A stretch of DNA of 64,000 nucleotides, from contig NZ_CP095552.1 of assembly GCF_023078355.1 (NCBI RefSeq), positions 5,146,001-5,210,000 of the forward strand, given 5' to 3'. The stretch's first letter is position 1. Every line of letters begins with the position of its first letter. A program made the translations under genes and the position numbers. This document shows positions 53,751 to 61,780 of this stretch, one piece after another. Origin of the DNA: Gordonia hongkongensis (lineage in GTDB: Bacteria > Actinomycetota > Actinomycetes > Mycobacteriales > Mycobacteriaceae). The notes under the pieces were generated by a model. The model was not told the DNA's origin. It ran no database searches and was given only the letters and a program-made list of their open reading frames with translations.

Positions 53751-53803
53751 CCGTCTGAACGAGTCGAGTCGCAGATGCGTGCGCAGCGTCACAGCCTTCC
53801 GCC

Positions 53804-53830
53804 CTAATACTTCGAATCCCTAAGTATTAG
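53804..53830. promoter_or_regulatory. MarR operator candidate
   Basis: CTAATACTT (53804-53812) and AAGTATTAG (53822-53830) are perfect 9-bp arms with a 9-base spacer in a strongly AT-rich patch, 12-38 bp before the marR GTG. Size and place suit an autoregulatory MarR site. Confidence 0.7.
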
Positions 53831-53841
53831 ACTCTCTAAAC

Positions 53842-54315
53842 GTGTCCGCTTCCGACCCCGCCCAGCTCGCCCAGACCCTGCGGCCGACGATCACCAGGCT
53901 CTACCTGGCCCTTCGTCGTCGCGCACCGTCGGTCGAGCTGACCGCGGCGCAGACGTCTGCCCTGAGCGTCCTCGCCGATCACGGGCCGATGCGGATGGGT
54001 GTATTCGCCACCCGCGAATCCATCCGCATGCCGACAGCGACGTCGGTGATCGACGGACTCACCAAGCACGACCTGGTCGAACGCAGACCTGATCCAGACG
54101 ACCGCCGAGCCGTGCTCGTCGGCCTCACCGACCACGGGCGCACCCTCGTGCGGCAGATCCGCGAGGAGCGGGACGTCATCCTGACCGGTGCGCTCGCCGC
54201 ACTCGACGATCAGCAGCGCGAAGCCATCGCCGCGGCCGGACCGGCCCTGCAGGCCCTGCGCGACCATCTCGACAATCACCCGGTATCGCACCCCGCCCGC
54301 CCGGCGAGTGCGTGA
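53842..54315 (+). CDS. MarR-family regulator
   Basis: A 157-residue winged-helix protein from GTG 53842. The core is LTAAQTSALSVLADHGPMRMGVFA, then MPTATSVIDGLTKHDLVERRPDPDDRRAVLVGLTDHG, with the D-x-R-D/A wing. MarR proteins usually repress an adjacent efflux gene; the MFS transporter follows 57 bp downstream. A strong palindrome lies just upstream. Confidence 0.88.
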   Translation: MSASDPAQLAQTLRPTITRLYLALRRRAPSVELTAAQTSALSVLADHGPMRMGVFATRESIRMPTATSVIDGLTKHDLVERRPDPDDRRAVLVGLTDHGRTLVRQIREERDVILTGALAALDDQQREAIAAAGPALQALRDHLDNHPVSHPARPASA

Positions 54316-54372
54316 GCGGCCCGGTCGGGGTTCGACACCGCCGGCCGTCCGCCTGATCTGGCAGAGGAATTC

Positions 54373-55659
54373 ATGACCGTCACCGAACACACCCCGGGCG
54401 ACACCGCCGCGGTGGCGCGCGACACCACCGCAACCGAACCGTCGATGCTCGCCTCTCTGCGCGCCCAACCGCGCGCGGTGTGGATCACCGCCTTCGCCGC
54501 CGTCATCGCCTTCATGGGCATCGGCCTCGTCGATCCGATCCTGCACAGCATCGCCGAAGCGCTGAACGCCCCACCGGAGAAGCTCACGCTCCTGTTCGGT
54601 GTCTACGTCGGCGTCCAGTGCGTCGCGATGCTGCTGACCGGTTGGGCCGCATACCGTTTCGGGCCGCGACGCACACTCACCGTCGGGCTGGGACTCATCG
54701 TCGTCGCAGCCGGCGTCTCGGCCTTCGCCGACAACATCGACCAGCTCATCGCCTACCGGGTGATCTGGGGTCTCGGCAACGCACTGTTCCTCGCCACCGC
54801 ACTGGCTTTCATCGTCCAATCGGCGGTGGGCAACCGCAACAGCGCCATCATGATGTACGAGGCCGCCCTGGGCATCGGGCTGGCCGTCGGACCGCTCCTG
54901 GGTGCGACGCTCGGTGAATGGACTTGGCGCGCACCGTTTGCCGGTACCGCCCTGCTGATGCTGGCCGGAGCCATCCTGTGCGCGTTCATGCTTCCCGCCG
55001 ACGGCCCCCGGTCCGAACGAGTGCGGGTCCGGATCGTCGACCCGATCAAGGTCCTGCGCAACCGCACCCTGTTCGTCACGTCCGTCGGTTCCGCCTTCTA
55101 CACGGGCGCCCTCTTCACCGTGATCGCCTGGGCGCCGATCGCGATGGGCCTGCGACCCATCTACGCCGGACTCGTCTTCTTCGGCTGGGGTCTACTCACC
55201 GCGGTCGCCGGAGTCTTCGTCGCGCCGCTGCTCGCTCGGGTCGTCGGTGAGAAGGCCGGTGTCATGGTTGCCATCTCGACATACGGACTTGTCATGGTGC
55301 TGGCCGGGATCGGCACGTTCACCGGACAGATCTGGCTGATCGGCCTGGCCGTCATCCTCTCCGGCTTCCCCTCGGGCGTGCTCAACACCCTCTTCACCGA
55401 CGTCGCGATGTCGGCCGTCGGCGGCGACACCCCGCGCTCGGTCTCGAGTGCCGGGTTCAGCTTCCTCCGCTGGATGGGCGCCGCGATCGCGGCCGTGCTC
55501 GTCGCGTACCTCGCGAAGTGGACCGGTTCGGAGGCGACACCGTGGTGGTTCGCCACCGGATACTGCGTCGTCGCCCTCGGCGCGGTATCGCTGGCCAAGG
55601 TCGCCCACGACCACAAGGTCGCCGACGATGCCGCTCTCATCGGCGCCGAGGAGTTCTGA
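54373..55659 (+). CDS. MFS drug-efflux-type transporter
   Basis: A 428-residue protein with 12 predicted helices, from ATG 54373 with GAGG upstream. The loop 2-3 motif is GWAAYRFGPRRTLTVGLG and motif C lies in YEAALGIGLAVGPLLGATLG, typical of drug:H+ antiporters. The N-terminal 30 residues are hydrophilic. Its position after MarR suggests efflux of the compound sensed by MarR. Confidence 0.88.
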   Translation: MTVTEHTPGDTAAVARDTTATEPSMLASLRAQPRAVWITAFAAVIAFMGIGLVDPILHSIAEALNAPPEKLTLLFGVYVGVQCVAMLLTGWAAYRFGPRRTLTVGLGLIVVAAGVSAFADNIDQLIAYRVIWGLGNALFLATALAFIVQSAVGNRNSAIMMYEAALGIGLAVGPLLGATLGEWTWRAPFAGTALLMLAGAILCAFMLPADGPRSERVRVRIVDPIKVLRNRTLFVTSVGSAFYTGALFTVIAWAPIAMGLRPIYAGLVFFGWGLLTAVAGVFVAPLLARVVGEKAGVMVAISTYGLVMVLAGIGTFTGQIWLIGLAVILSGFPSGVLNTLFTDVAMSAVGGDTPRSVSSAGFSFLRWMGAAIAAVLVAYLAKWTGSEATPWWFATGYCVVALGAVSLAKVAHDHKVADDAALIGAEEF

Positions 55660-55900
55660 GGTTCGCGCACACGCGGCTTCACGCTCCCTGAGCACAGGCG
55701 CAAGGAGCACGGCCCCCTCCCGCTCCCCGAGGTGCGACGAGCGCGACGCCTCCGCTCCCTGAGGAGCGGCCGGACGGCCGTCGTGGACCACCGAGCGAAC
55801 ACTCCTGGGCGCCCGAATTCTATGCTCCCTGAGGTGCGAGCGGAGCGAGCCACGAAGGGCCACGCAACGTGTCTCACCAGGCCCTTCGTGGCTCGTCGCT
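55660..55900. repeat. Cluster of degenerate palindromic repeats (family A), left side of the IS
   Basis: At least four inverted-orientation copies are recognisable by GCTCCCTGAG or GCTCCCCGAG at about 55684, 55719, 55750 and 55824. CGAGCCACGAAGGGCC (55846-55861) then pairs perfectly with GGCCCTTCGTGGCTCG (55880-55895). The second arm starts a forward repeat copy that breaks off at 55900 where the IS begins. The paired arms may also end MFS transcription. Confidence 0.75.
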
Positions 55901-56210
55901 GATATGTAGTGCTGCTCTGTCAAGTCCCATGGCGAAATTGCCTCCTTCTCAGGGGCTGTTGTGGGGTTGGCCACCCGCCGCGGTGTGTGGTGGTCGTTAC
56001 TCGCGACGGTGTTGTCGGACTGATATACGCGGGTTGGTTACCGCTCAACGGTGTTCGACAGGAGATGAAAACGCTGGCCGACGGGTCTATGTAAACGTGC
56101 GTACCGTGCACCCAAAAGTGCTGGCGCACATAGCGACGCCGTGGATTCGTTCCCTGTTCACCACAGCGGGAGTCCCGCGACGGGTGGCCAAGATTGTGTG
56201 TCAGTGCTGG
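55901..56210 (-). ncRNA. Candidate bridge-RNA region of the IS110-family element
   Basis: This 310-bp non-coding tail downstream of the transposase is the only long non-coding part of the element. It contains CGTCGCTAT on the transposase strand (56130-56138 on the plus strand as ATAGCGACG), inside a small GGCG...CGCC hairpin. The same nine bases span the reconstructed insertion site (CGTCGCT plus AT). IS1111-type elements encode their guide RNA on this side. The RNA itself is inferred. Confidence 0.35.
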
Positions 56211-57296
56211 TTAGTCGTCGAGCACCGCCAGCGACCAGCACCAGCCGGCGAGCTCACGAGCGATCGCGGTGTTGGCCACGCAGGGATGTTTGCTGCGGCG
56301 GTCGAATTGTTGCCAGCGCTTGTGTAGCCGACGATTGCCGGCATGGCCACGGGCGCGGGCAGCCGGTGTAGCAGCCTCCCACCGGCGGCGCATGGTCTGT
56401 CCGGGTGTGGCGTAGGGGCGTCGGTGTTGCCAGGCCGCCTCGACCAATAGCCGCCGCACGTGGGCGTTACCGGCCTTGGTGATCGATCCCTGACTGCGGG
56501 TCCCGCCGGTCGAGTATTCCGAGGGCACCAACCCGGCGTAGGAGCCGATCGTGGCGCCACTAAACCGTGACCAGTCGCCGATCTCGACCGCCAAAGCGAA
56601 CGCGGTCAGCGTCGACACGCCCCGCAGACACGACAGCCGGGTGACCACCGCCCGCCACGGATCGGTGGCCGCGGTCTGTTCGATCAGCTCATCGAGGCGG
56701 TCACGGCGGGCGGTCACGCTCAACACCGCGTCCAGGTCGTTGTCGAAGGCGGCTTGCAGCAGCGGCAGCTCGAAACGTTGACGCTGCAGCCACCGCTGAT
56801 GAACACCGGTCCAGGGTTTCCCGCCGGAGTAGACGATCCCCTGTCGCAGAAGCAGTTTGGACAATCGATGCCGAGCGCGCATCAAGTCGCTGCGGGCGTC
56901 CTCGCGGGCGCGGACCAGATCCCGTGCGGCTTCGGTGCCCACCTCAGGAACACTGACCGCCACCACTTCGCCCAGGCGCAGCAACTTCGCCAAGTGTGCA
57001 GCGTCTCGGGCATCGGTCTTGACGCGGTCCCCGGCTGGCCGCTGCAGCTTCGAGGGCGCGGCAACCACACACTCCATCCCGGCCGCCGTGATCGCCCGCG
57101 CCAATCCAAAGCCGGTCGGACCGGCCTCATAGGCCACCCGCACCGGCGGGGCCAGGCCTTGTAGCCAGCTGACGATGGTCGCCGCATCAGGGACCAAGGT
57201 CTCCCGAATCACCTGCCCGGTGTCTTCATCGATGGCGTGAGCGACCACCGAGCGTGCGTGAACATCCAATCCGACACTTGTACCCTGAACAATCAC
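56211..57296 (-). CDS. IS110-family transposase (DEDD, Tnp20)
   Basis: A 361-residue transposase; GTG 57296 is chosen because AGGAGG lies 6 bases upstream, though the frame is open to TTG 57317. The N-terminal RuvC-like domain has Asp in SVGLDVHARSVVAHAID, Glu in RVAYEAGPTGFGLAR and paired Asp in VKTDARDAAHLAKLLR. The C-terminal Tnp20 domain has ATIGSYAGLVPSEYSTGG and GSITKAGNAHVRRLLVEAAW with the conserved serine. It recombines DNA under RNA guidance in characterised relatives. It appears intact. Confidence 0.92.
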   Translation of the reverse strand: MIVQGTSVGLDVHARSVVAHAIDEDTGQVIRETLVPDAATIVSWLQGLAPPVRVAYEAGPTGFGLARAITAAGMECVVAAPSKLQRPAGDRVKTDARDAAHLAKLLRLGEVVAVSVPEVGTEAARDLVRAREDARSDLMRARHRLSKLLLRQGIVYSGGKPWTGVHQRWLQRQRFELPLLQAAFDNDLDAVLSVTARRDRLDELIEQTAATDPWRAVVTRLSCLRGVSTLTAFALAVEIGDWSRFSGATIGSYAGLVPSEYSTGGTRSQGSITKAGNAHVRRLLVEAAWQHRRPYATPGQTMRRRWEAATPAARARGHAGNRRLHKRWQQFDRRSKHPCVANTAIARELAGWCWSLAVLDD

Positions 57297-57411
57297 CGGA
57301 GGCCTCCTGATCTGCAATGTGGTGCTACCGCCGAGTGTGAACTCAGCAGCAGCAACCCACGATGTGTTTGCAGCTTGAGGCCTTCGGCCCCAAGGCCCTC
57401 ATACCGTCTAT

Positions 57412-57598
57412 CGCTCCTCGCACCTCAGGGAGCAGGGGGCTGTCGCTTGCGCTCCTCGCACCTCAGGGAGCAGGGGGCTGTCGCTTGCGCTCCTCACAGC
57501 TCAGGGAGCAGGGGGCTGTCGCTTGCGCTCCTCGCACCTCAGGGAGCAGGGGGCTGTCGCTTGCGCTCCCCACAGCTCAGGGAGCAAAAGCGCGGATG
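57412..57598. repeat. Five tandem 38-bp copies of the palindromic repeat (family A)
   Basis: Units start at 57412, 57450, 57488, 57526 and 57564 with CGCTCCTC or CGCTCCCC, then CTCAGGGAGCA and GGGGGCTGTCGCTTG. The inner seven bases alternate between two forms (GCACC and ACAGC types in copies 1, 2, 4 versus 3, 5). All parts are conserved, so there are no spacers. The array starts 2 bp after the IS end. Confidence 0.88.
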
Positions 57599-57648
57599 GA
57601 TCTGCGAATCGGCGACCGGCGCGCGGAACGACCGGTACCGTCCGCGGG

Positions 57649-58335
57649 ATGACGAGTTCCAAGGTGATCGTCGCCATCCGGGGCGACGGGCCGAGCCGCA
57701 CCGACGCCGACGATCTCGTCGAGCGCTGTATGGCAGCGGGGGCAACGCGCGTGCAGGTCAACCTCAGCGACGACGCGGTCTCCGGGGCCATGCGCATCGA
57801 CGAACTCGACCCGCCCATCGTCGCGGTGCTGTCCTTCTGGGCGCCCGACCCCGACCCGGTCCTTGCCGTCGTCGATGACGAACTCGACGGTCCGATCGCT
57901 GCCTGGGCGGTCACCGCGCGGGCGCCGCTCAATCCGGACCTGCCCGCGGACGGGACGCGGATCGACGCCCTGTCCAACGTCGCGTTCCTGCGGCGACCCG
58001 ACGAACTCGACCACGCCGAGTGGTTGCGCCGCTGGTTGGACGATCACACCCAGGTCGCCATCGACACCCAGGCCACGTTCGGTTACGTCCAGAACATCGT
58101 CGAACGACCGTTGACCGAGGACATCCCGCCGGTCGCGGCCATCGTCGAGGAACTGTTCCCGATGGCGGCGGTCAGCGACATCCACGCGTTCTACGGAAGC
58201 GGCGGTGATCAGCTGGAACTCGAGCGCCGGATGACCCTGATGCTCGAGAGCGTGTCCCGCTTCGGCGCGGACCGCCACCTCGACGTGGTGCCGACCTCGC
58301 GCTACGACTTCGACCTCAGCCGGTCGCGAACCTGA
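57649..58335 (+). CDS. EthD-domain-containing protein
   Basis: A 228-residue protein from ATG 57649. The second half holds LSNVAFLRRPDELDHAEWLRRWLDDHTQVAI, followed by FGYVQNIVERPLTED and AFYGSGGDQLELERRMTLMLES, the dimeric alpha/beta-barrel EthD pattern. Small EthD proteins help P450 or other degradation pathways in Rhodococcus relatives, with unknown chemistry. Upstream sequence is the repeat array, so promoter details are unclear. Convergent with the XRE-cupin gene. Confidence 0.7.
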   Translation: MTSSKVIVAIRGDGPSRTDADDLVERCMAAGATRVQVNLSDDAVSGAMRIDELDPPIVAVLSFWAPDPDPVLAVVDDELDGPIAAWAVTARAPLNPDLPADGTRIDALSNVAFLRRPDELDHAEWLRRWLDDHTQVAIDTQATFGYVQNIVERPLTEDIPPVAAIVEELFPMAAVSDIHAFYGSGGDQLELERRMTLMLESVSRFGADRHLDVVPTSRYDFDLSRSRT

Positions 58336-58344
58336 ATGGGGCTG

Positions 58345-58992
58345 TCACACGGCCGAATCCGGGAACGCGATCACCGACAGGAAGCGCACCGGCAGCTCGA
58401 CGAGTTCGACGGGTCCATGCGCGCCCTCGCCGTCGATCTGTAGCGAGTCGCCTGGATGCATCCGGTACACCGAGCGACTGTGGGCGTAGTCCATCACGCC
58501 CTCGAGGACGTACAGGAACTCGGTTCCCGCATGCTGGAACAACGGCTGGGTCACCGACTTCTCCGTCAAGGTGACGAGGAGACATTCCAGGCGTTTGTGC
58601 TCACCGCGCAGCGACCCGAGCAGCTCGTACTCGTGACCCTCCCGGGACCCCTCGCGCACGATCTCCGAGCCCTCGCCCGCTTTGACGAACACCGCCGACC
58701 GCTCCATCTCGGCGCCGCGGAACAGCGAGGTGACCGACACGTCGAAGCCGTTGGCCAGGCGGGCGAGCGTGCTGAGACTGCACGAGGTCTGGGCGTTCTC
58801 GATCTTCGACAGCATCGCCTTGGAGATGCCGACGCGAGTGGCCATGTCTCCCACCGACAGTCCCTGCTGACGTCGCAGGCGACGCACGTTGTGCGCGATC
58901 GCCGTCTCGAGCTCCAGCTCCTCGACCGACTGGTCGACAGGTCTCTCTCGCGCGGTGCCGGACTGATTCCGGATCAATGGGTCGTCCGTCAC
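58345..58992 (-). CDS. XRE-cupin transcription regulator of the GOGAT-like cluster
   Basis: A 215-residue regulator from GTG 58992. The HTH is IAHNVRRLRRQQGLSVGDMATRVGISKAMLSKIENAQTSCSL, and a C-terminal cupin (HAGTEFLYVLEGVMDYAHSRSVYRMHPGDSLQIDGEG) likely binds a small amine or amino acid. Such regulators are common next to amine and amino-acid oxidation genes. The FAD oxidoreductase of the cluster is the next gene upstream on the same strand, with a 94-bp gap. Confidence 0.82.
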   Translation of the reverse strand: MTDDPLIRNQSGTARERPVDQSVEELELETAIAHNVRRLRRQQGLSVGDMATRVGISKAMLSKIENAQTSCSLSTLARLANGFDVSVTSLFRGAEMERSAVFVKAGEGSEIVREGSREGHEYELLGSLRGEHKRLECLLVTLTEKSVTQPLFQHAGTEFLYVLEGVMDYAHSRSVYRMHPGDSLQIDGEGAHGPVELVELPVRFLSVIAFPDSAV

Positions 58993-59086
58993 GCCGCCAG
59001 CATAGTGAGAAACAACGTTTCCTGACAGTTGACACACGATTCCACCCCTGTCGACGGCCACGGCCTCGGATCATCCGGCGTCCCGG

Positions 59087-60277
59087 TCAGCGCATCTCGC
59101 CGGCTCCCACATACGGGAAGCGCGTCGTCAGCAGGTCGCCTTCGGCGAACCGCGTGAACCGGAAGTCCGACTCCGGAATACGCGGGTCCGCGCTGCGTCC
59201 GTCGACGACGAGGTCGGCGATCAACCGGCCGACCGCCGGCGAGATCTTGAACCCATGGCCGCTGAACCCGGCCGCCAGGACGAGCCCGTCCAGTGGTCCG
59301 CTGGAGATGATCGGATTCCAGTCGGGTGTGACGTCGTAACACCCGGCGTAGCTCGTGGTGATCGCCGGATCGGTGAACCCGGGGAACCGGGTGCCGACCT
59401 TGTCGACGGTGAGGTCGATGAAGTCCGAGTCCGCGCGGTTCCGGTAGTCGTCGGGATTCGCTATGTCGAGCGCCGCGAGATCGCTGTTGCCGAACAGAAT
59501 CTCGCCGCGGACGTCCGGTCGGACGTACTGCAGCGACACCAGGTCGGAGAAGACCGGCACCTCGCCGAGGTCCTCACCGGGGTGAATCATCACGATCTGT
59601 TCGCGGTGCACCTCGATCGGGATGTCGACCCCGTAGGGCGCGAGGAACGGTTTGGACCAGACACCGGTGGCGACGACCACGGTGTCCGCGGAGATCGTCG
59701 AACCGTCCGCGAGTCGGACTCCCGTCACCCGGTCGGCGTCGACGATTAGGCCGGTGACGTTGGTGCCCTGACGAATTCGGATTCCTGTTGCCCGCGCCGA
59801 GGCCGCGAAGGCCTGCGCGGTCTGATACGCGTCCCCGTAGCCGCCGCGCTCTTCCCAACCGAAGGCCGCGAAGGGTTCGAGGTCGGCGGTGGGCCACATC
59901 GCGGCGACATCGGCGGCGTCGATCTCCTCGGTCTGCACGCCGACCGCACGTTGCGCCGCGAGGCTCTTGCGCATGTTCTCGACATTCGGCTCGCCGACGC
60001 CGACGACATATCCGGTCTGACGGAATCCGATGTCGGAGCCGAAGATCTCCTCCGCCTTCTCGAAGACCTCGAGTCCGACCGCGGCCATCGCCGCCAGCGA
60101 ACCGACGCCGTAGTGGCACCGCACGATTCCCGAAGACTTGCCCGTCATCCCGCCGCCGACGGTGTCCCGCTCGCAGACGATCACATCGGTGATGCCGCGT
60201 TGTCCCAAGGCCCAGGCGGCCGCCACGCCCTCGAGGCCGCCACCGACGATGACGACCGAGGCGGTCTCGGTGCTCAC
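59087..60277 (-). CDS. FAD-dependent amine oxidoreductase (sarcosine-oxidase-beta/DadA-like)
   Basis: A 396-residue protein from GTG 60277. The FAD motif is VVIVGGGLEGVAAAWALGQRG, followed by CERDTVGGGMTGKSSGIVRCHYGVG, where SoxB-type enzymes attach or position the flavin. The C-terminal CYDVTPDWNPIISSGPLDGLVLAAGFSGHGFKISPAVG is typical of sarcosine oxidase beta/glycine oxidase. GTGA overlaps the upstream FMN GOGAT-like stop, so it is part of that cluster. It would oxidise N-methylglutamate or another secondary amine; the partner subunits of NMG dehydrogenase are not seen. Confidence 0.82.
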   Translation of the reverse strand: MSTETASVVIVGGGLEGVAAAWALGQRGITDVIVCERDTVGGGMTGKSSGIVRCHYGVGSLAAMAAVGLEVFEKAEEIFGSDIGFRQTGYVVGVGEPNVENMRKSLAAQRAVGVQTEEIDAADVAAMWPTADLEPFAAFGWEERGGYGDAYQTAQAFAASARATGIRIRQGTNVTGLIVDADRVTGVRLADGSTISADTVVVATGVWSKPFLAPYGVDIPIEVHREQIVMIHPGEDLGEVPVFSDLVSLQYVRPDVRGEILFGNSDLAALDIANPDDYRNRADSDFIDLTVDKVGTRFPGFTDPAITTSYAGCYDVTPDWNPIISSGPLDGLVLAAGFSGHGFKISPAVGRLIADLVVDGRSADPRIPESDFRFTRFAEGDLLTTRFPYVGAGEMR

Positions 60278-61605
60278 AGGCCCGCCCCCGGAATCCAACT
60301 CGTCCCGGCGAGCGGAACGCGGGCCATCGCCGACGCCTCGATCGAGATGGCGACGAGATCTTCGGGCTCCAGATGCTGCAGGTGCGCTTTGCCGCACGCA
60401 CGGGCGATCGTCTGGGCCTCCATCGTCATCACGCGCAAGAAGTTCGCCAGGCGCTTTCCGCCGAGGACTGGGTCGAAACGCGCCGAGAGTTCCGGGTCCT
60501 GCGTGCTGATGCCCGCGGGATCGCGCCCGTCCTGGAAGTCGTCGTAGAAACCGGCGGCCGATCCCAGCGCCTCGTACTCCGCGGCGTATCGGGGATCGTT
60601 GTCGCCCAACGCGATCAGCGCTGCGGTGCCGATGGCGACGGCGTCGGCACCGAGGGCCATCGCCTTGGCGACATCGGCGCCGTTGCGGATTCCGCCCGAC
60701 ACGATGAGTTGGACCTCTCGGTGAACACCCAACTCCTGCAGGGCCTGCACCGCCTGCGGGATGGCGGCGAGGGTCGGGATGCCGACGTGCTCGATGAAGA
60801 CGTCCTGGGTCGCCGCAGTTCCGCCCTGCATCCCGTCGACCACGACGACGTCGGCGCCGGAATGCACCGCGAGTTTCACGTCGTAATACGTGCGGGTGGC
60901 GCCGACCTTCACATAGATCGGCTTCTCCCAGTCGGTGATCTCGCGCAACTCGTTGATCTTGATCGCCAGGTCGTCCGGTCCGGTCCAGTCGGGGTGACGG
61001 CACGCGCTGCGCTGGTCGATTCCCTGCGGCAGGGTACGCATGCCCGCCACACGCTCGGAGATCTTCTGTCCCAGCAGCATTCCCCCGCCGCCCGGTTTGG
61101 CACCCTGGCCGAGCACGATCTCGATCGCGTCGGCCTTGCGCAGGTCGTCGGGGTTCATCCCGTATCGCGACGGGAGATATTGGTAGACGAGGTGTTTGGA
61201 CTGACCCCGCTCTTCGGGCGTCATCCCGCCGTCACCGGTGGTGGTGGAGGTACCGACCTCCGAGGCGCCGCGCCCCAGCGCTTCCTTCGCCCCGGCCGAC
61301 AGCGCGCCGAAGCTCATCCCGGCGATCGTCACCGGGGTGGAGAGATGCAACGGGTACTTCGCATTTCGCGAGCCGAGGACGACGTCGGTGTCGCAGCGCT
61401 CGCGATAACCCTCGAGGGGGTACCGGGACATCGATGCGCCGAGGAACAGCAGATCGTCGAAGTGCGGCAGCTTGCGCTTGGCGCCCCAGCCACGGATGTC
61501 GTAGATGCCGGTCTCGGCCGCGCGCTGGATCGCGGCGATGGTGGTGCGGTCGAACGTGGCCGACTCACGCAGGCCGCGCTGTTCGATGCTCAGGTTGTTG
61601 GTCAT
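60274..61605 (-). CDS. FMN-binding glutamate-synthase-like subunit (GlxD/MgsC type)
   Basis: A 443-residue protein with the GOGAT central TIM barrel: VTIAGMSFGALSAGAKEALGRGA, STTTGDGGMTPEER, GAKPGGGGMLLGQKISERVA, VDGMQGGTAATQDVF and VSGGIRNGADVAKAMALGADAVAIGTA. These hold the FMN site and an Fe-S-like Cys (SACRHPD). Unlike full GltB it is a stand-alone domain, the hallmark of the N-methylglutamate synthase/GlxBCD complex. Partners GXGXG and amidotransferase subunits are encoded upstream beyond the repeat cluster at 61644-61780. Confidence 0.88.
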   Translation of the reverse strand: MTNNLSIEQRGLRESATFDRTTIAAIQRAAETGIYDIRGWGAKRKLPHFDDLLFLGASMSRYPLEGYRERCDTDVVLGSRNAKYPLHLSTPVTIAGMSFGALSAGAKEALGRGASEVGTSTTTGDGGMTPEERGQSKHLVYQYLPSRYGMNPDDLRKADAIEIVLGQGAKPGGGGMLLGQKISERVAGMRTLPQGIDQRSACRHPDWTGPDDLAIKINELREITDWEKPIYVKVGATRTYYDVKLAVHSGADVVVVDGMQGGTAATQDVFIEHVGIPTLAAIPQAVQALQELGVHREVQLIVSGGIRNGADVAKAMALGADAVAIGTAALIALGDNDPRYAAEYEALGSAAGFYDDFQDGRDPAGISTQDPELSARFDPVLGGKRLANFLRVMTMEAQTIARACGKAHLQHLEPEDLVAISIEASAMARVPLAGTSWIPGAGL

Positions 61606-61643
61606 CGGTAGTTCTCTTTCGTCGTGTGGTCGTGCGGCGTTGC

Positions 61644-61780
61644 GGCCCTTCGTGGCTCGTCGCTAACGCTCCTCGCACCTCAGGGAGCAGGTGGTCGGCC
61701 GCGCTATCGCTCCTCGCACCTCAGGGAGCAGGGGTTGCGCCTCCGCAAGCTCCGGGCGCTCCTCAGGGAGCGGAGGAGGG
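61644..61780. repeat. Three palindromic repeat copies (family A) inside the GOGAT-like operon
   Basis: Two copies with the CGCTCCTCGCACCTCAGGGA core (starting about 61666 and 61709) and a third of the GCAAGCTCCG type (61746-61780), as in the 28891 array. They fill the gap between the GXGXG and FMN-subunit genes and may change expression between them. The first copy is the best uninterrupted model for the IS insertion target. Confidence 0.8.

Larger units (their letters stand above)
55901..57409 (-). mobile_element. IS110-family insertion sequence inserted into a palindromic repeat
   Basis: Boundaries come from the split repeat: the left flank ends GGCTCGTCGCT (55890-55900) and the right flank resumes ATCGCTCCTCGCACC (57410). 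Joined, they recreate the intact copies seen at 15298 and 61644. A CT is present at both junctions (55899-55900 and 57408-57409), consistent with a shared core dinucleotide. The element is about 1.5 kb, with one transposase gene and a 310-bp non-coding tail on its 3' side. No clear terminal inverted repeats, as expected for the family. Confidence 0.8.

Noticed and set aside
51438..53792. 784-codon minus-strand frame opposite the FadD and TetR genes
   Set aside because: It spans two well-supported plus-strand genes and the gap between them, which a real gene would not do.
57412..57598. Regular 38-bp repeats resembling a CRISPR array
   Set aside because: Every part of the unit is conserved, with no variable spacers, and there are no cas genes.
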